NCBI RefSeq assembly: GCF_018812025.1
Contig: NC_063057.1
Span: forward strand, 13,475,841-13,539,840
Origin: Megalobrama amblycephala
Lineage: Eukaryota > Chordata > Actinopteri > Cypriniformes > Xenocyprididae
DNA: 64,000 nucleotides
Reading direction: 5' to 3'
Shown: one piece after another, positions 11,651-22,219 of the stretch
How the letters are laid out: every line of letters begins with the position of its first letter
How positions within the stretch are numbered: the stretch's first letter is position 1
Made by a program: the position numbers and the translations under genes
The notes under the pieces: generated by a model
The model's database searches: none
What the model was told of the DNA's origin: nothing
What the model saw: the letters and a program-made list of their open reading frames with translations, nothing else

Positions 11651-11825
11651 AGTATGTCTGAATTCACAACACTCATGAAAGAGTAGGCAAAAAGTGCTCG
11701 GATGACCTACTACTGACGAGATTCACGGATCTCGGATTTGTGAATGGCAGTGAAGTGACGCAACTGACGCTGGTAGGTCACGTGATAATGATAACATGGC
11801 AAATGTAGTATGTCCAGATAACATT

Positions 11826-12348
11826 AGCCACGTTTCCACCGTAGGAACTTTACTGGGTGTGTTTCGACCGCAGGGACCAGGGTCTAAATGAAGTTCCAGG
11901 TAAAAATGTCCCCCTCAGAAAGTAGCTCGGTAGTACTTTTTCAAAGTTCAAGAACTTTTGGGGGTGGGACTTGAGCGCTGAACATGCTGATTGGTTGAGT
12001 TCATGCAGCATTTTGATTGGTTGACTCCAGACAGCATTTTATTTTAACCATCATTTTTAAAAGTCTTTTGCGTTGCATGCGGTAAGAGTTGTTTGCTATT
12101 TGAATCAACAATGGAGTTTAAATAGTACGAACAATGGACCGACAACGAGGTTCGGGGTTTATTAAGCTTATATGCGGAGGACGAAATCCAGCAAGAACCG
12201 GAAAGTTGCGTGCAGTCCTACTTCACCGGACTAATTTGACTAATCTTCACGGTACTTTAGACCGCAATGAAAACTCAGACAGCAACAGGTCTGGGGGAAA
12301 AAGTTCCTCGGACAAATTGTTCCAGGTAATTTAAGTGGAAACACAGCT
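11826..12348. mobile_element. Harbinger-like element, 523 bp, with Myb/SANT remnant
   Basis: Ends AGCCACGTTTCCAC and (inverted) AGCTGTGTTTCCAC form terminal repeats, flanked by ATT on both sides, a 3-bp duplication typical of PIF/Harbinger elements. Inside is a broken coding fragment at 12126-12239. No DDE transposase is present. Confidence 0.7.
12126..12239 (+). pseudogene. Myb/SANT-like fragment of a Harbinger element
   Basis: The frame after TAG at 12123-12125 reads YEQWTDNEVRGLLSLYAEDE then IQQEPESCVQSYFTGLI and stops at TGA (12237-12239). W-T-D-N-E-V-R-x-L-L is the usual start of the Myb/SANT-like DNA-binding protein encoded by PIF/Harbinger transposons. Only the first helix region is present, with no start codon in frame, so it is a relic. 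Confidence 0.6.
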
Positions 12349-13461
12349 ATTTATACTACACACATTCATAGAACATAATATTTTATGCGGCCGCAAAGTA
12401 ATTACTTATTCAAAATAAGTACCTACTCAAGAGAGTATGTGATTTCGAACGCAGCCACTGCTTTCAAGAGTGAGTCATTGAATCATTTACTCAAACGATT
12501 TGTTCAAAACACTGATTGATTTAAGAACATGATTCATTCAAGTACATCAACTTGCTTTATTTTTTTACAATTAAACTTTGTTTTTGCACTGACATATTCT
12601 CAACAGGCAATGAGTTTACAGTGACAACAAATCTGTTTTCTAAGGTTTTTAATTAATTGAGAGTGAACATATGGATCTCATCTCAACAACAGCTGCAATG
12701 CTGTTTCCAGCCAAAAATAACAATACAGAAAGGGTCACTTTGTACAGTGATTTTTGAACCTGTCAGTAATTGGGTTTGTCTTTTTTTTTTTTCTTTTTTT
12801 TTTTTACATGTTTTTGGTTGTCTGATTGATAGTTGTTTTTTTTTTAAGCAAGTAAAAGGCCTTTTAGTATCATTCTTACATACAACATCCATTTACCTAT
12901 TCTGGAGAAATGTGAGTTTTGGTGCTGGGCCATGCAAAATGTGGTTGCTAAAAACAGAAGTTCTGTATTGTCATCGCTTGCAATTTTTTAAAATAACATG
13001 CTTCAGTTAAAAGACATTTGTCATGTTTGAATTAACCCCTAATCATATCATTCGTTTTTTTTCAGTGACTCTTTCTGCAGTTATGTTATTACCACAATAG
13101 GTGGTGTAAAAGTGACTTTATGAGTCTTCATCATGGAATCATTTCAAACGATTCATTCAAAAACTTTGATTCGTTAAACAAGTGACTGCCTTCAAAAGTG
13201 AGTCATTGAATCATTTACTCAATTCATTCAAAACACTGATTAATTCAACAACGTGATTCATTCTGGAACATCAGCTTGCTTTATTTTTTTACTATTATTA
13301 AAAAATGGGTGGGACAGGAATATGTGTTTTGGGGGAGTGTATTGTAATTGTATTATTACAATAATAAATACACAAAATGTATTGACCTCATGTTTAATAT
13401 GATAGTTTCATATATTGTTGGTCAATAAATACGTGTATCCGCATTACAATTAGATTGTCCT

Positions 13462-13540
13462 GATGGACTAGTGGTAGAATTTTTGTTTAGGGTGCAAGAG
13501 GTTCTGGGTTCTAATCCGCCCTAATAATTTTTTTTTTCTC
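13462..13540 (+). repeat. tRNA-like sequence followed by T-run
   Basis: An A-box-like TGGACTAGTGG and a B-box-like GGTTCTAATCC are followed by about ten T. It resembles a decayed tRNA or SINE head with a Pol III stop. Stems are not well kept. Confidence 0.4.
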
Positions 13541-14700
13541 ATTAAAACCAAAGATGTTCATCAGTGATTGTATATCAAGAACAGGGACACGTTTATGTGC
13601 ATTTTGTTTTGTGATTTCACCGATACGAATAAGAGAGTCTCCGCAAAAGCGATAGATCGAAGCGCTCATCCGTGTGAAGAAGACTGCTCAATCAGTGTGC
13701 ACGAGAACACTGTTGCACCACCTTTTTAGGACTTTAGTGTTGCGATTTTTTTAGAACTATTATTTAATATGTCAGGCTTTACAGGGTTAAACAGCAATAT
13801 TAACTGCTGCTTAACATTTTTGTGGAAACTGTGATACATTTCTTTCAGGTTTTTTGATAAATATATGTATTAACTTAAAAAATTAAATTAGGCTAAAAAT
13901 ATTAACTTCAAAAAAATCATACTGACTCAATTTTGAACGGTAGGCCTACTGTACAAAGAGCATAAAGTGTATATTTAACTTCACGCTGTCATGTGAACAA
14001 GAAGTCAGCAAGTACGATTTGCAGGTCAGATTATTCACGATCAGAGACTTCTGAGTCATTCGTTCGGCAGTCGGACTACACTGGTTGTTAGGTATGTTTC
14101 TGAATCACTAAAAGAACCGACTCAATTAAGTCGTTCGTTTGTGAATCGGTCTCCGACGATGTTTTTATGTTCTGACACTTGTCATATTTAATGGAACTGG
14201 TTCTCAGTTCTACCTAGGAACATTAGCTACCAACAAAAGACTCTAACAAAGCATAGAACAGCCTGTCATTAACACAAGTAAACAGAGGGCGATAAAGTGG
14301 AACAACTTCAAACGACTCACCTGTAAGTACATTTTCACTTAAAGCTTATCCACTTGCACGCATTATATAGAAGTAAGACTGCTTAAAATGTCTATTTTTA
14401 CGATAAAATATCTTTAACACGTCTTTGTTTTGTCCATATCGATATCCTCAAAATACTCAGATCGACCTTTTACTCTACGTTAGTGTTTCTTGCACTGCTG
14501 ACAGCGAAGTCGCACCCTAGCGGCAGACGCACGGCACAACAATTGCACAGAGCAAATTGCATGTGTGATGAGATTCAAATGCAGCATATCTCTGTGAAAT
14601 GATGTCAGGAAATCACGTTTTTTTATTTATATTGAGTTGTCACTGTTTGTATCTCTCTTGATTGTCTGTATTTTCGCGTTTGAAGTGACTGCGGTAGTTT
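13541..14700. other. No gene seen
   Basis: AT-rich intergenic DNA. I found no coding exon; the short ORF at 14745-15005 starts inside the dispersed repeat and has no recognisable domain. Confidence 0.4.
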
Positions 14701-15135
14701 ACCATCATTACGCCAGTAGGTGGCGTCCGTGACTGTCATTATGAGTGAGGCATTCAATGATTCATTCAGCCGATTCGTTCAAAACACTGAATCACTCAGG
14801 AATTAAACGTCACTGTGTGTTGCCAGTGTTCTGCATTGAGTCTAAAATGCAAGTTTTAAGCAATATTACACAATGTTTGCTGCCATTTGCCAGATATGAA
14901 GGCAATCAGAACTTTTATGAAGGTTTATCACAGACTTTGTTTACAGTCTGTCCTTTTGCTGAATGCTGTTTAGAAGAACAATCTGTAATTGTTGCAAAAT
15001 TTTGATGTGAATCTCTGCCTTATATTTTTAGTATAAAGTAGAATAATATAGAATTGTGTTTTTTTCCCCCCTTGTTTATGTTTTAGTGTTGTGTAGTGTC
15101 ACTGTAAGTAACAGTCTACTGTATTCATGTTTTGC

Positions 15136-15964
15136 TAAAGGTGCCCTGGAATCAAAAATTGAATTTACCTTGGCATAGTTGAATAACAAGAGTTCAGTAC
15201 ATGGAAAAGACATACATTGAGTTTCAGACTCCATTGCTTCCTCCTTCTTATAAATCTCATTTGTTTAAAAGACCTCTGAAAAACAGGCGAATCTCAACAT
15301 AACACCGACTGTTACGTAACAGTCGGGATCATTAATATGTACGCCCCCAATATTTGCATATGCCAGCCCATGTTCAAGGCATTACACAAGCCAGTATTAA
15401 CGTCTGGATCTGTGCTCAGCCGAATCATTAGACTAGGTAAGCAAGCAAGGACAACAGTGAAAAATGGCAGATGGAGCAATAATAACTGACATGATATTTT
15501 TAGTGATATTTGTAAATTGTCTTTCTAAATGTTTCGTTAGCATGTTGCTAATGTACTGTTAAATGTGGTTAAAGTTACCATCGTTTCTTACTGTATTCAT
15601 GGAGACAAGACTGTCGTTATTTTCATTTTTTAGGTACTTGCAGTCTGTATAATTCATAAACACAACTTCATTCTTTATAAATCTCTCCAACAGTGTGTAA
15701 TGTTAGCTTTAGCCACGGAGCACTATCAAACTCATTCAGAATCAAATGTAAACATCCAAATAAATACTATACTCACATGATCCGATGCATGCATGCATGC
15801 AGTATGCATGACGGACATTTTGTAAAGATCCATTTGAGGGTTATATTAGCTGTGTGAACTTTGTTTATGCACTGTTTTATCTTTATCTTTTATCTGTTTT
15901 ACACCTTAGGGGACACCTTAGACTTATATTACATCTTGTGAAAGAATGTTCTAGGGCACCTTTA
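15136..15964. mobile_element. Short inverted-repeat DNA element, about 0.83 kb
   Basis: The left end TAAAGGTGCCCTGGAA matches the inverted right end TTCTAGGGCACCTTTA. It contains the CATGCATGCATGCATGCA run at 15785 and no coding frame. Such ends are common in cyprinid non-autonomous DNA elements; superfamily not determined. Confidence 0.65.
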
Positions 15965-16124
15965 ATAGAGTCAGTTGGTGTTGTGGGAAGCTCTGATGTT
16001 ATCCTTCTGCTTCATGATCTTCCTGCTTCCAACTACATATATATGTATATAATTTAAATTTTTTTTTGGCTTGCTTGAGTGTATACATTTCTTATCATTT
16101 GCAAAGAATATAGTGTCTATGTGT

Positions 16125-16205
16125 GGCACTGATGGTCCAGTGGTTAAAGGTCATGGTATGAGAGCTCATCCACATAGGGCTCTTGGGTTCAAATCTAACT
16201 CTTTG
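16125..16205 (+). repeat. Isolated tRNA-like sequence, plus strand
   Basis: GGCACTGATGGTCCAGTGG resembles an A box region and CTTGGGTTCAAATC a B box. Its orientation is opposite to the array that follows it. Confidence 0.4.
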
Positions 16206-16334
16206 CAGCTTTTAGTACGTTTTACCCCCCAAAAAAGCACCACCTCACACTGTCTTGCTTTACCACCACAGGTATTCAGCCATTCAGGCTTCTTTCAGTT
16301 GCCAATGAAGTCTTTCTGTTTGGTTTTCCCAACT

Positions 16335-16475
16335 TGTTGAGGTGGGATTTGAACCCACACCTCTATCCCAGCCTAGTCTGCAACTAACATGTGTTTAGCC
16401 ACCGGTGCCATCATGGCTTTCACATTGAGGTTTGTATTTTTGGGTCCTTTGTTGGATACAATGCTTATTATGAGT
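16335..16475 (-). repeat. Lone reversed unit of the 3.2-6.6 kb tRNA-like family
   Basis: On the minus strand it reads GTGAAAGCCATGATGG, GTGGCTAAACACATGTTA, GTGTGGGTTCAAATCCCACC. It is preceded on the same strand by a relic of the spacer (GTATCCAACAAAGGACCC, compare GTCCAACAAAGCACCC). This is one monomer of the first array, inverted, at the left edge of the second array. Confidence 0.7.
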
Positions 16476-16479
16476 TTAA

Positions 16480-16890
16480 AAGTTGCAGGATTTGAACCCG
16501 GACTTTCATGTTGAAAGACAAACAATTATCTTTTGCACCATTTATTTTTTTTGGTATTTGCTTATACTTGTATATGTGTATGAACTTTGGCTATGTTTTA
16601 AAGAAAGCTTTGCATCTGTGGGATTTGAACCAATACTTGTGTTTCAGTTTTGTGTGTCAAAGACCTGCCATTAACCACCACACTAACTGGCTTTTCATGT
16701 AAAGTAGTACAAAATATAAAGTCAGTAATGCCTCTATGCTTTATTTTATATAAAAGAAACTCTAAAGGATGTGGGATTTGAACCAATGGTTTCATGATGG
16801 AAGGTGATTGATTATCCTTCACGCCACTGATTTGCTGGTTAGTGATTTGTAGTTGTACAACTATGTGTATGAATTTAGTCTAGGTTAAAA
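16480..16890 (-). repeat. Diverged tRNA-like units leading into the second array
   Basis: Minus-strand B-box-like GGTTCAAATCC/GGTTCAAATCCC sequences near 16490, 16622 and 16775 each pair with A-box-like sequence about 50-60 bp downstream on the plus strand. Units alternate between two types, one with CTGGTGTGGTGGTTAA and one with AGGATAATTGTTTGCC-like sequence. Confidence 0.55.
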
Positions 16891-19800
16891 AGAAATTATG
16901 GCATCTGGGATTCAAACCCACACTTGTGCCGTGTATTCATTTGTCAAAGACCCGCTGTTAACCACCACACCAGCTGGTCTTTATTGCTTGCTTCTGGGTG
17001 AAAACACAAACCTCTATGCTTTTTTTTTAATATAAAAGATACTTTAAATGTTTTGGATTTTGAGCCAATTGTTTAATGCTATGAAGAAAGCTTTGCTTCT
17101 GGGTTTCGAACCCATGCTTGTTTTAAAACATCATATACTATTGACCTGCTGTTAACCGCCACACCAGCTGGTCTTTGTTGCTTGTCTATGGATGAAACAC
17201 ACAAACCTCTATGCTTTGTTTTATATAAAAGATACTTTAAATGTTTTGGAATTCGAGCCAATTGTTTTAATGTTGGAAGGCAAACAATTATCCTTTGCAT
17301 CATTGATTTGCTGGGTGTTTGCTTGTACTTGTAGAAGTATATGTGTTTGAAGTTAGGCTAAGTTATAAAGAAAGCTTTGCATCTGTGGGATTTGAACCAA
17401 TAATTGTGTTGCAGGTTTGTTTGTCAAATACCTGTTGTTAACCACCACACCAGCTGGTCTTTCTTGCTTGGTAATGGGTGAAAACACAAACCTCTATGCT
17501 TTGTTTTGTTTAAAAGAAACTGTATACTTGCTTGTACTTGTACATGTATATGAACTTAGGCTATGGTAATAAGAAAGCCTTGCATTTGGGATTCGAATCC
17601 ATGCTTGTGTTGCAACCTTGTTTGTCAAAGACCTGATGTTAACCACCAGACCAGCTGGTCTTTGTTGCTTGCTTCTGGGTGAAAACACAAACCTCTATGC
17701 TTTTTTTTTAATATAAAAGATATTTTAAATGTTTTGGAATTCGAACCAATTGTTTAATGTTTTGAAGAAAGCTTTTCTTCTGGGATTTGAACCCATGCTT
17801 GTTTTAAAACTGCATTTACCAAAGACCTGCTCTTAACCGCTACACCAGCTGGTCTTTGTTGCTTGTCTTTGGATGAAACACACAAACCTCTATGCTTTGT
17901 TTTATATAAAAGATAATTTAAATGTTTTGGAATTCGAGCCAATTGTTTAATGCTATGAAGAAAGATTTGTTTCTGGGTTTCGAACCCATGCTTGTTTTAA
18001 AACAACAAGTGACTTGCTGTTAACCACCACACCAGCTGGTCTTTGTTGCTTGTCTTTGTTGCTTGTCTTTGGATGAAACACACAAACCTCTATGCTTTTT
18101 TTTATATGTAAAAGATACTTTAAATGTTTTGGAATTCGAGCCAATTGTTTAATGTTATGTAGAAAGCTTCGCTTCTGGGATTTGAACCTATGCTTGTTTT
18201 AAAACTTCATTTGCCAGAGACCTGCTGTTAACCACCACACTATCTGGTCTTTGTTGTTTGTTTCTGGCTGAAAACACAAACCTCTATGCTTTTTTTTAAA
18301 TATTAAAGATACTTTAAACGTTTTGGAATTCGAGCCAATTGTTTAATGCTATAAAGAAAGCTTTGCTTCTGGGTTTCGAACCCATGCTTGTTTTAAAACT
18401 TCATTTGCCAGAGCCCTGCTGTTAACCACCACACCAGCTGGTCTTTGTTGCTTGTCTTTGGATGAAACACAGAAACCTCTATGCTTTTTTTTATATGTAA
18501 AAGATACTTTAAATGTTTTGGAATTCGAGCCAATTGTTTAATGCTATAAAGAAAGCTTTGCTTTTGGGTTTCGAACCCATGCTTGTTTTAAAACTTCATT
18601 TGCCAGAGCCCTGCTGTTAACCACCACACCAGCTGGTCTTTGTTGCTTGTCTTTGGATGAAACACAGAAACCTCTATGCTTTTTTTTATATGTAAAAGAT
18701 ACTTTAAATGTTTTGGAATTCGAGCCAATTGTTTAATGTTATGTAGAAAGCTTCGCTTCTGGGATTTGAACCCATGCTTGTTTTAAAACTTCATTTGCCA
18801 GAGACCTGCTGTTAACCACCACACTATCTGGTCTTTGTTATTTGTTTCTGACTGAAAACACAAACCTCTATGCTTTTTTTTTAATATAAAAGATACTTTA
18901 AATGTTTTGGAAATCGAGCCAATAGTTTAATGCTATAAAGAAAGATTTGCTTCTGGGTTTCGAACCCATGCTTGTTTTAAAACTTCATTTGCCAGAGCTC
19001 TGCTGTTAACCGCCACACCAGCTGGTCTTTGTTGCTTGTCTTTGGATGAAACACAGAAACCTCTATGCTTTTTTTTATATGTAAAAGATACTTTAAATGT
19101 TTTGGAATTCGAGCCAATTGTTTAATGCTATAAAGAAAGCTTTGCTTCTGGGTTTCGAACCCATGCTTGTTTTAAAACTTCATTTGCCAGAGCCCTGCTG
19201 TTAACCACCACACCAGCTGGTCTTTGTTGCTTGTCTTTGGATGAAACACAGAAACCTCTATGCTTTTTTTTATATGTAAAAGATACTTTAAATGTTTTGG
19301 AATTCGAGCCAATTGTTTAATGTTATGTAGAAAGCTTCGCTTCTGGGATTTGAACCCATGCTTGTTTTAAAACTTCATTTGCCAGAGACCTGCTGTTAAC
19401 CACCACACTATCTGGTCTTTGTTATTTGTTTCTGACTGAAAACACAAACCTCTATGCTTTTTTTTTAATATAAAAGATACTTTAAACGTTTTGGAAATCG
19501 AGCCAATAGTTTAATGCTATAAAGAAAGATTTGCTTCTGGGTTTCGAACCCATGCTTGTTTTAAAACATCATTTGCCAGTGACCTGCTGTTAACCACCAC
19601 ACCAGCTGGTCTTTGTTGCCTGTCTTTGGATGAAACACACAAACCTCTGTGCTTTGTTTTATATAAAAGTTACTTTAAATGTTTGGAATTCGAGCCAATT
19701 GTTTAATGTTTTGAAGAAAGATTTGCTTCTGGGATTTGAACTCATGCTTGCTTTAAAACTTAATTTGTCAGAGACCTGCTGTTAACCACCACACCAGCTG

Positions 19801-20470
19801 GGCTTTGTTGCTTGAGTTTGGGTGAAAACACAAACCTCTATGGTTTGTTTTAAATAAAAGATGCTTTAAATGTTTTGGAGTTTGAGCCAATTGTTTAATG
19901 TTGGAAGGCAAACAATTATCCTTTGCATCATTGATTTGCTGGGTGCTTGCTTGTACTTGTAGAAGTATATGTGTTTGAAGTTAGGCTAAGTTATAAAGAA
20001 AGCTTTGCATCTGTGGGATTTGAACCAATAATTGTGTTGCAGGTTTGTTTGTCAAATACCTGTTGTTAATCACCACACCAGCTGGTCTTTGTTGGTTGTT
20101 TCTGGGTGAAAACACAAACCTCTATGCTTTTTTTTAATATAAAAGATACTTTAAATGTTTTGGAATTCGAGCCAATTGTTTAATGCTATAAAGAAAGCTT
20201 CGCTTCTGGGTTTCGAACCCATGCTTGTTTTAAAACTTCATTTGCCAGTGACCTGATGTTAACCACCACACCAGCTGGTCTTTGTTGCTTGTCTTTTGAT
20301 GAAACACACAAACCTCTATGCTTTGTTTTATATAAAAGATACTTTAAATGTTTTGGAATTCGAGCCAATTGTTTAATGTTTTGAAGAAAGCGTCGCTTCT
20401 GGGTTTCGAGCTCAGTTTTGTTCTTGTTTGAAACCTGTTTAACCACAACACCAGCAGGTCTTTTGCAAGT
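16890..20470 (-). repeat. Second tandem tRNA-like array, minus strand, about 18 units
   Basis: On the minus strand each unit has an A box TGGTGTGGTGG and a B box GGTTCGAAACC; in the copy at 18372-18436 their starts are 54 bp apart, the same as in the first array. The T arm keeps TGGG-TTCGAAA-CCCA. The unit is about 195 bp. Two longer units (near 17230-17420 and 19870-20050) keep a second, older tRNA-like half with AATTGTTTGCC and GATGCAAAGGATAAT, so the 195-bp unit seems to be a deletion form of a dimer. The marker TATCTGG recurs at 18241, 18825 and 19409, exactly 584 bp apart, showing a three-unit higher-order repeat. Minus-strand TTTT lies downstream of each B box and could stop Pol III. 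ORFs here are repeat shadows. Confidence 0.9.
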
Positions 20471-20940
20471 AGCAGTACCATTTTTGGGGTGTGTTGTTGA
20501 ATATGATGATAAAAATTTTAATGAGCTAAAAGTGAATTTGAACACCAGACTCCAAATTTTAAATACAACACAAGATACCAATGAAATAACTGAATACAAC
20601 ACAAAAACAAATCAGTGCTTGTGTGCTGACTGGTGTTAACGCCAAACTCAGCAATTACAAGAAATAATCACTTCTTGAACCTCACAATCATTGGTTTTCC
20701 CACATGCCCTATGTTTTGAAGATCACTGAAGTTTCAAGAGCGCCAATTTGAGGCACAAATGTAGAAATGAATCAGTGTTTTTTTTTTTTTTAACCCAGAA
20801 CAACCCTTCACTTTTGACATACAAAACACAAAGATGGTACCAAAAAGCACATAATGGTTTACATTATCAGACATAATTTAAAGACAACATCAACCACAAC
20901 AACTCCAGAGCAAACAATAAAGTAAAAAGGATAAACTTTG
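20471..20940. other. No gene seen
   Basis: AT-rich sequence after the array, with a T-run at 20780-20792. No exon or element recognised. Confidence 0.4.
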
Positions 20941-22031
20941 AACAATTAGGCAGTAATTTGCATTATTTATTCATGACATAGTGCATTCTGGGAAACCAAT
21001 CCCAATGTCAAGAAATTGGTTCTGTAAAAAGTCTATCCTACCCCTTTGGAAGCAGCACACAAGACAGTCCAGCTCTAAGTTCAGCAGCAAGATAGTTCTC
21101 TCCAGGGCTGCGTTCCAGTTCGTTTTTTTATGACCTTTCTCGTTGACTCAGATGTACGTCACTGCTTATGTTGCATGAGTGCCCACTACTGGCAGAACCC
21201 TTGCAATGGGCTAAATTGTAATGTCCTAAGCCCTTGAAATCTTGTAAGCTGCTATGGAGTTGATATATTATGTAAATTTTTTCTCCTTATGAAACTGTTT
21301 AATGCAGCATTCTATGTATATAGGTGTGTTTGGGTTGTTTTAGACATTCAAAAAAAAATATTAATATATCATAGAGTTGTTTGTGTTGGGGTAAGTTAAA
21401 CGCGATATGCAGTGATGTCACAAACGAGTTGCATTGTGGTATATGGAGCTGCCTGAAGTGTACATATGAAGTAGACTGATCTGTCCATATAAACTTCCCT
21501 CGTCCACTTCACGAAGTAGAACACACTTCAAAATGGTGGCAGGGATTCCCCCTAGGGGAAGTGCTTAGGGAAGTTTGCAAGTGCATGTCTAAAACTGGAG
21601 TGGAACACAGCCAAGGTGTCATACATGCTCAGGGGCAACCGAAAACAGCGCCATCATGTGTTTGACCTGTGCATTGCCCACTGAGGGAGGTTAGATTAGA
21701 GAAATTCCTGGCCAATGTCTAAATAGCAATCCTAACTACAACAAACAATTAGACAGTGATTTGCATTATTTGTTCATGACATAGTGCATTCTGGGAAACC
21801 AATTCCAACGTCAGGAAATTGGTTCTGTAAAAAGTCTATCCTACTCATTTGGAAGCAGTGCACAAGACATTCCAGCTCTAAGTCCAGTAGAAAGATAGTT
21901 CTCTCCAGGTGTATTACCTGCTCAGGGGCAACCGAAAACAGCGCCATCATGTGTTTGACCTGTGCATTGCCCACTGAGGGAGGTTAGATTAGAGAAATTC
22001 CTAGCCAATGTCTAAATAGCAATCATAACTA
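20940..22031. repeat. Tandem duplication of a ~290-bp segment
   Basis: Copy 1 is 20940-21106 plus 21614-21742; copy 2 is about 21743-22031. Both contain TTCATGACATAGTGCATTCT, GAAATTGGTTCTGTAAAAAG and CAGGGGCAACCGAAAACAGC and end in CTAAATAGCAAT. Copy 1 is split by a 507-bp DNA element. Copies are about 93% alike by eye. ORFs here are incidental. Confidence 0.85.
21107..21613. mobile_element. Harbinger-like MITE inserted in duplication copy 1
   Basis: Left end GCTGCGTTCCAGTTCG and right end CTGGAGTGGAACACAGCC are inverted repeats. AGG flanks both sides (21104-21106, 21614-21616), and the uninterrupted copy 2 shows a single AGG at the same place. This gives a clear empty site and a 3-bp target duplication, as for PIF/Harbinger. 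No coding capacity. Confidence 0.85.
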
Positions 22032-22139
22032 CAAAAAAACCCTGTTTGCAAGGATGCTTAAAACAAATGTTGTTCCAAACCTGTAATCATTTAATGAAAA
22101 GTGAATCACCTTTTTCTGGTCCTAAGCAAGACTAGTAGC

Positions 22140-22215
22140 TTATGTGTCATAGCTAGGATTCAAACCCAAACTTTTCAGATCTGGAGGCCATAGCGTTCCA
22201 TGCTGAGCTACCAGC
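22140..22215 (-). repeat. tRNA-like sequence, minus strand
   Basis: On the minus strand, GGAGCTGGTAGCTCAGCATG carries a good A box and GGGTTTGAATCC a B box. The T stem has two wobble pairs and the acceptor stem is poor, so it is a tRNA-derived relic rather than a functional tRNA gene. Confidence 0.45.
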
Positions 22216-22219
22216 TCCT

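Noticed and set aside
15785..15802. CATGCATG run as a regulatory site
   Set aside because: It is a short simple-sequence run inside a DNA element, with no supporting context.
20186..20602. 138-residue minus-strand ORF
   Set aside because: It spans two units of the second tRNA-like array and repeats the same peptide as neighbouring ORFs.
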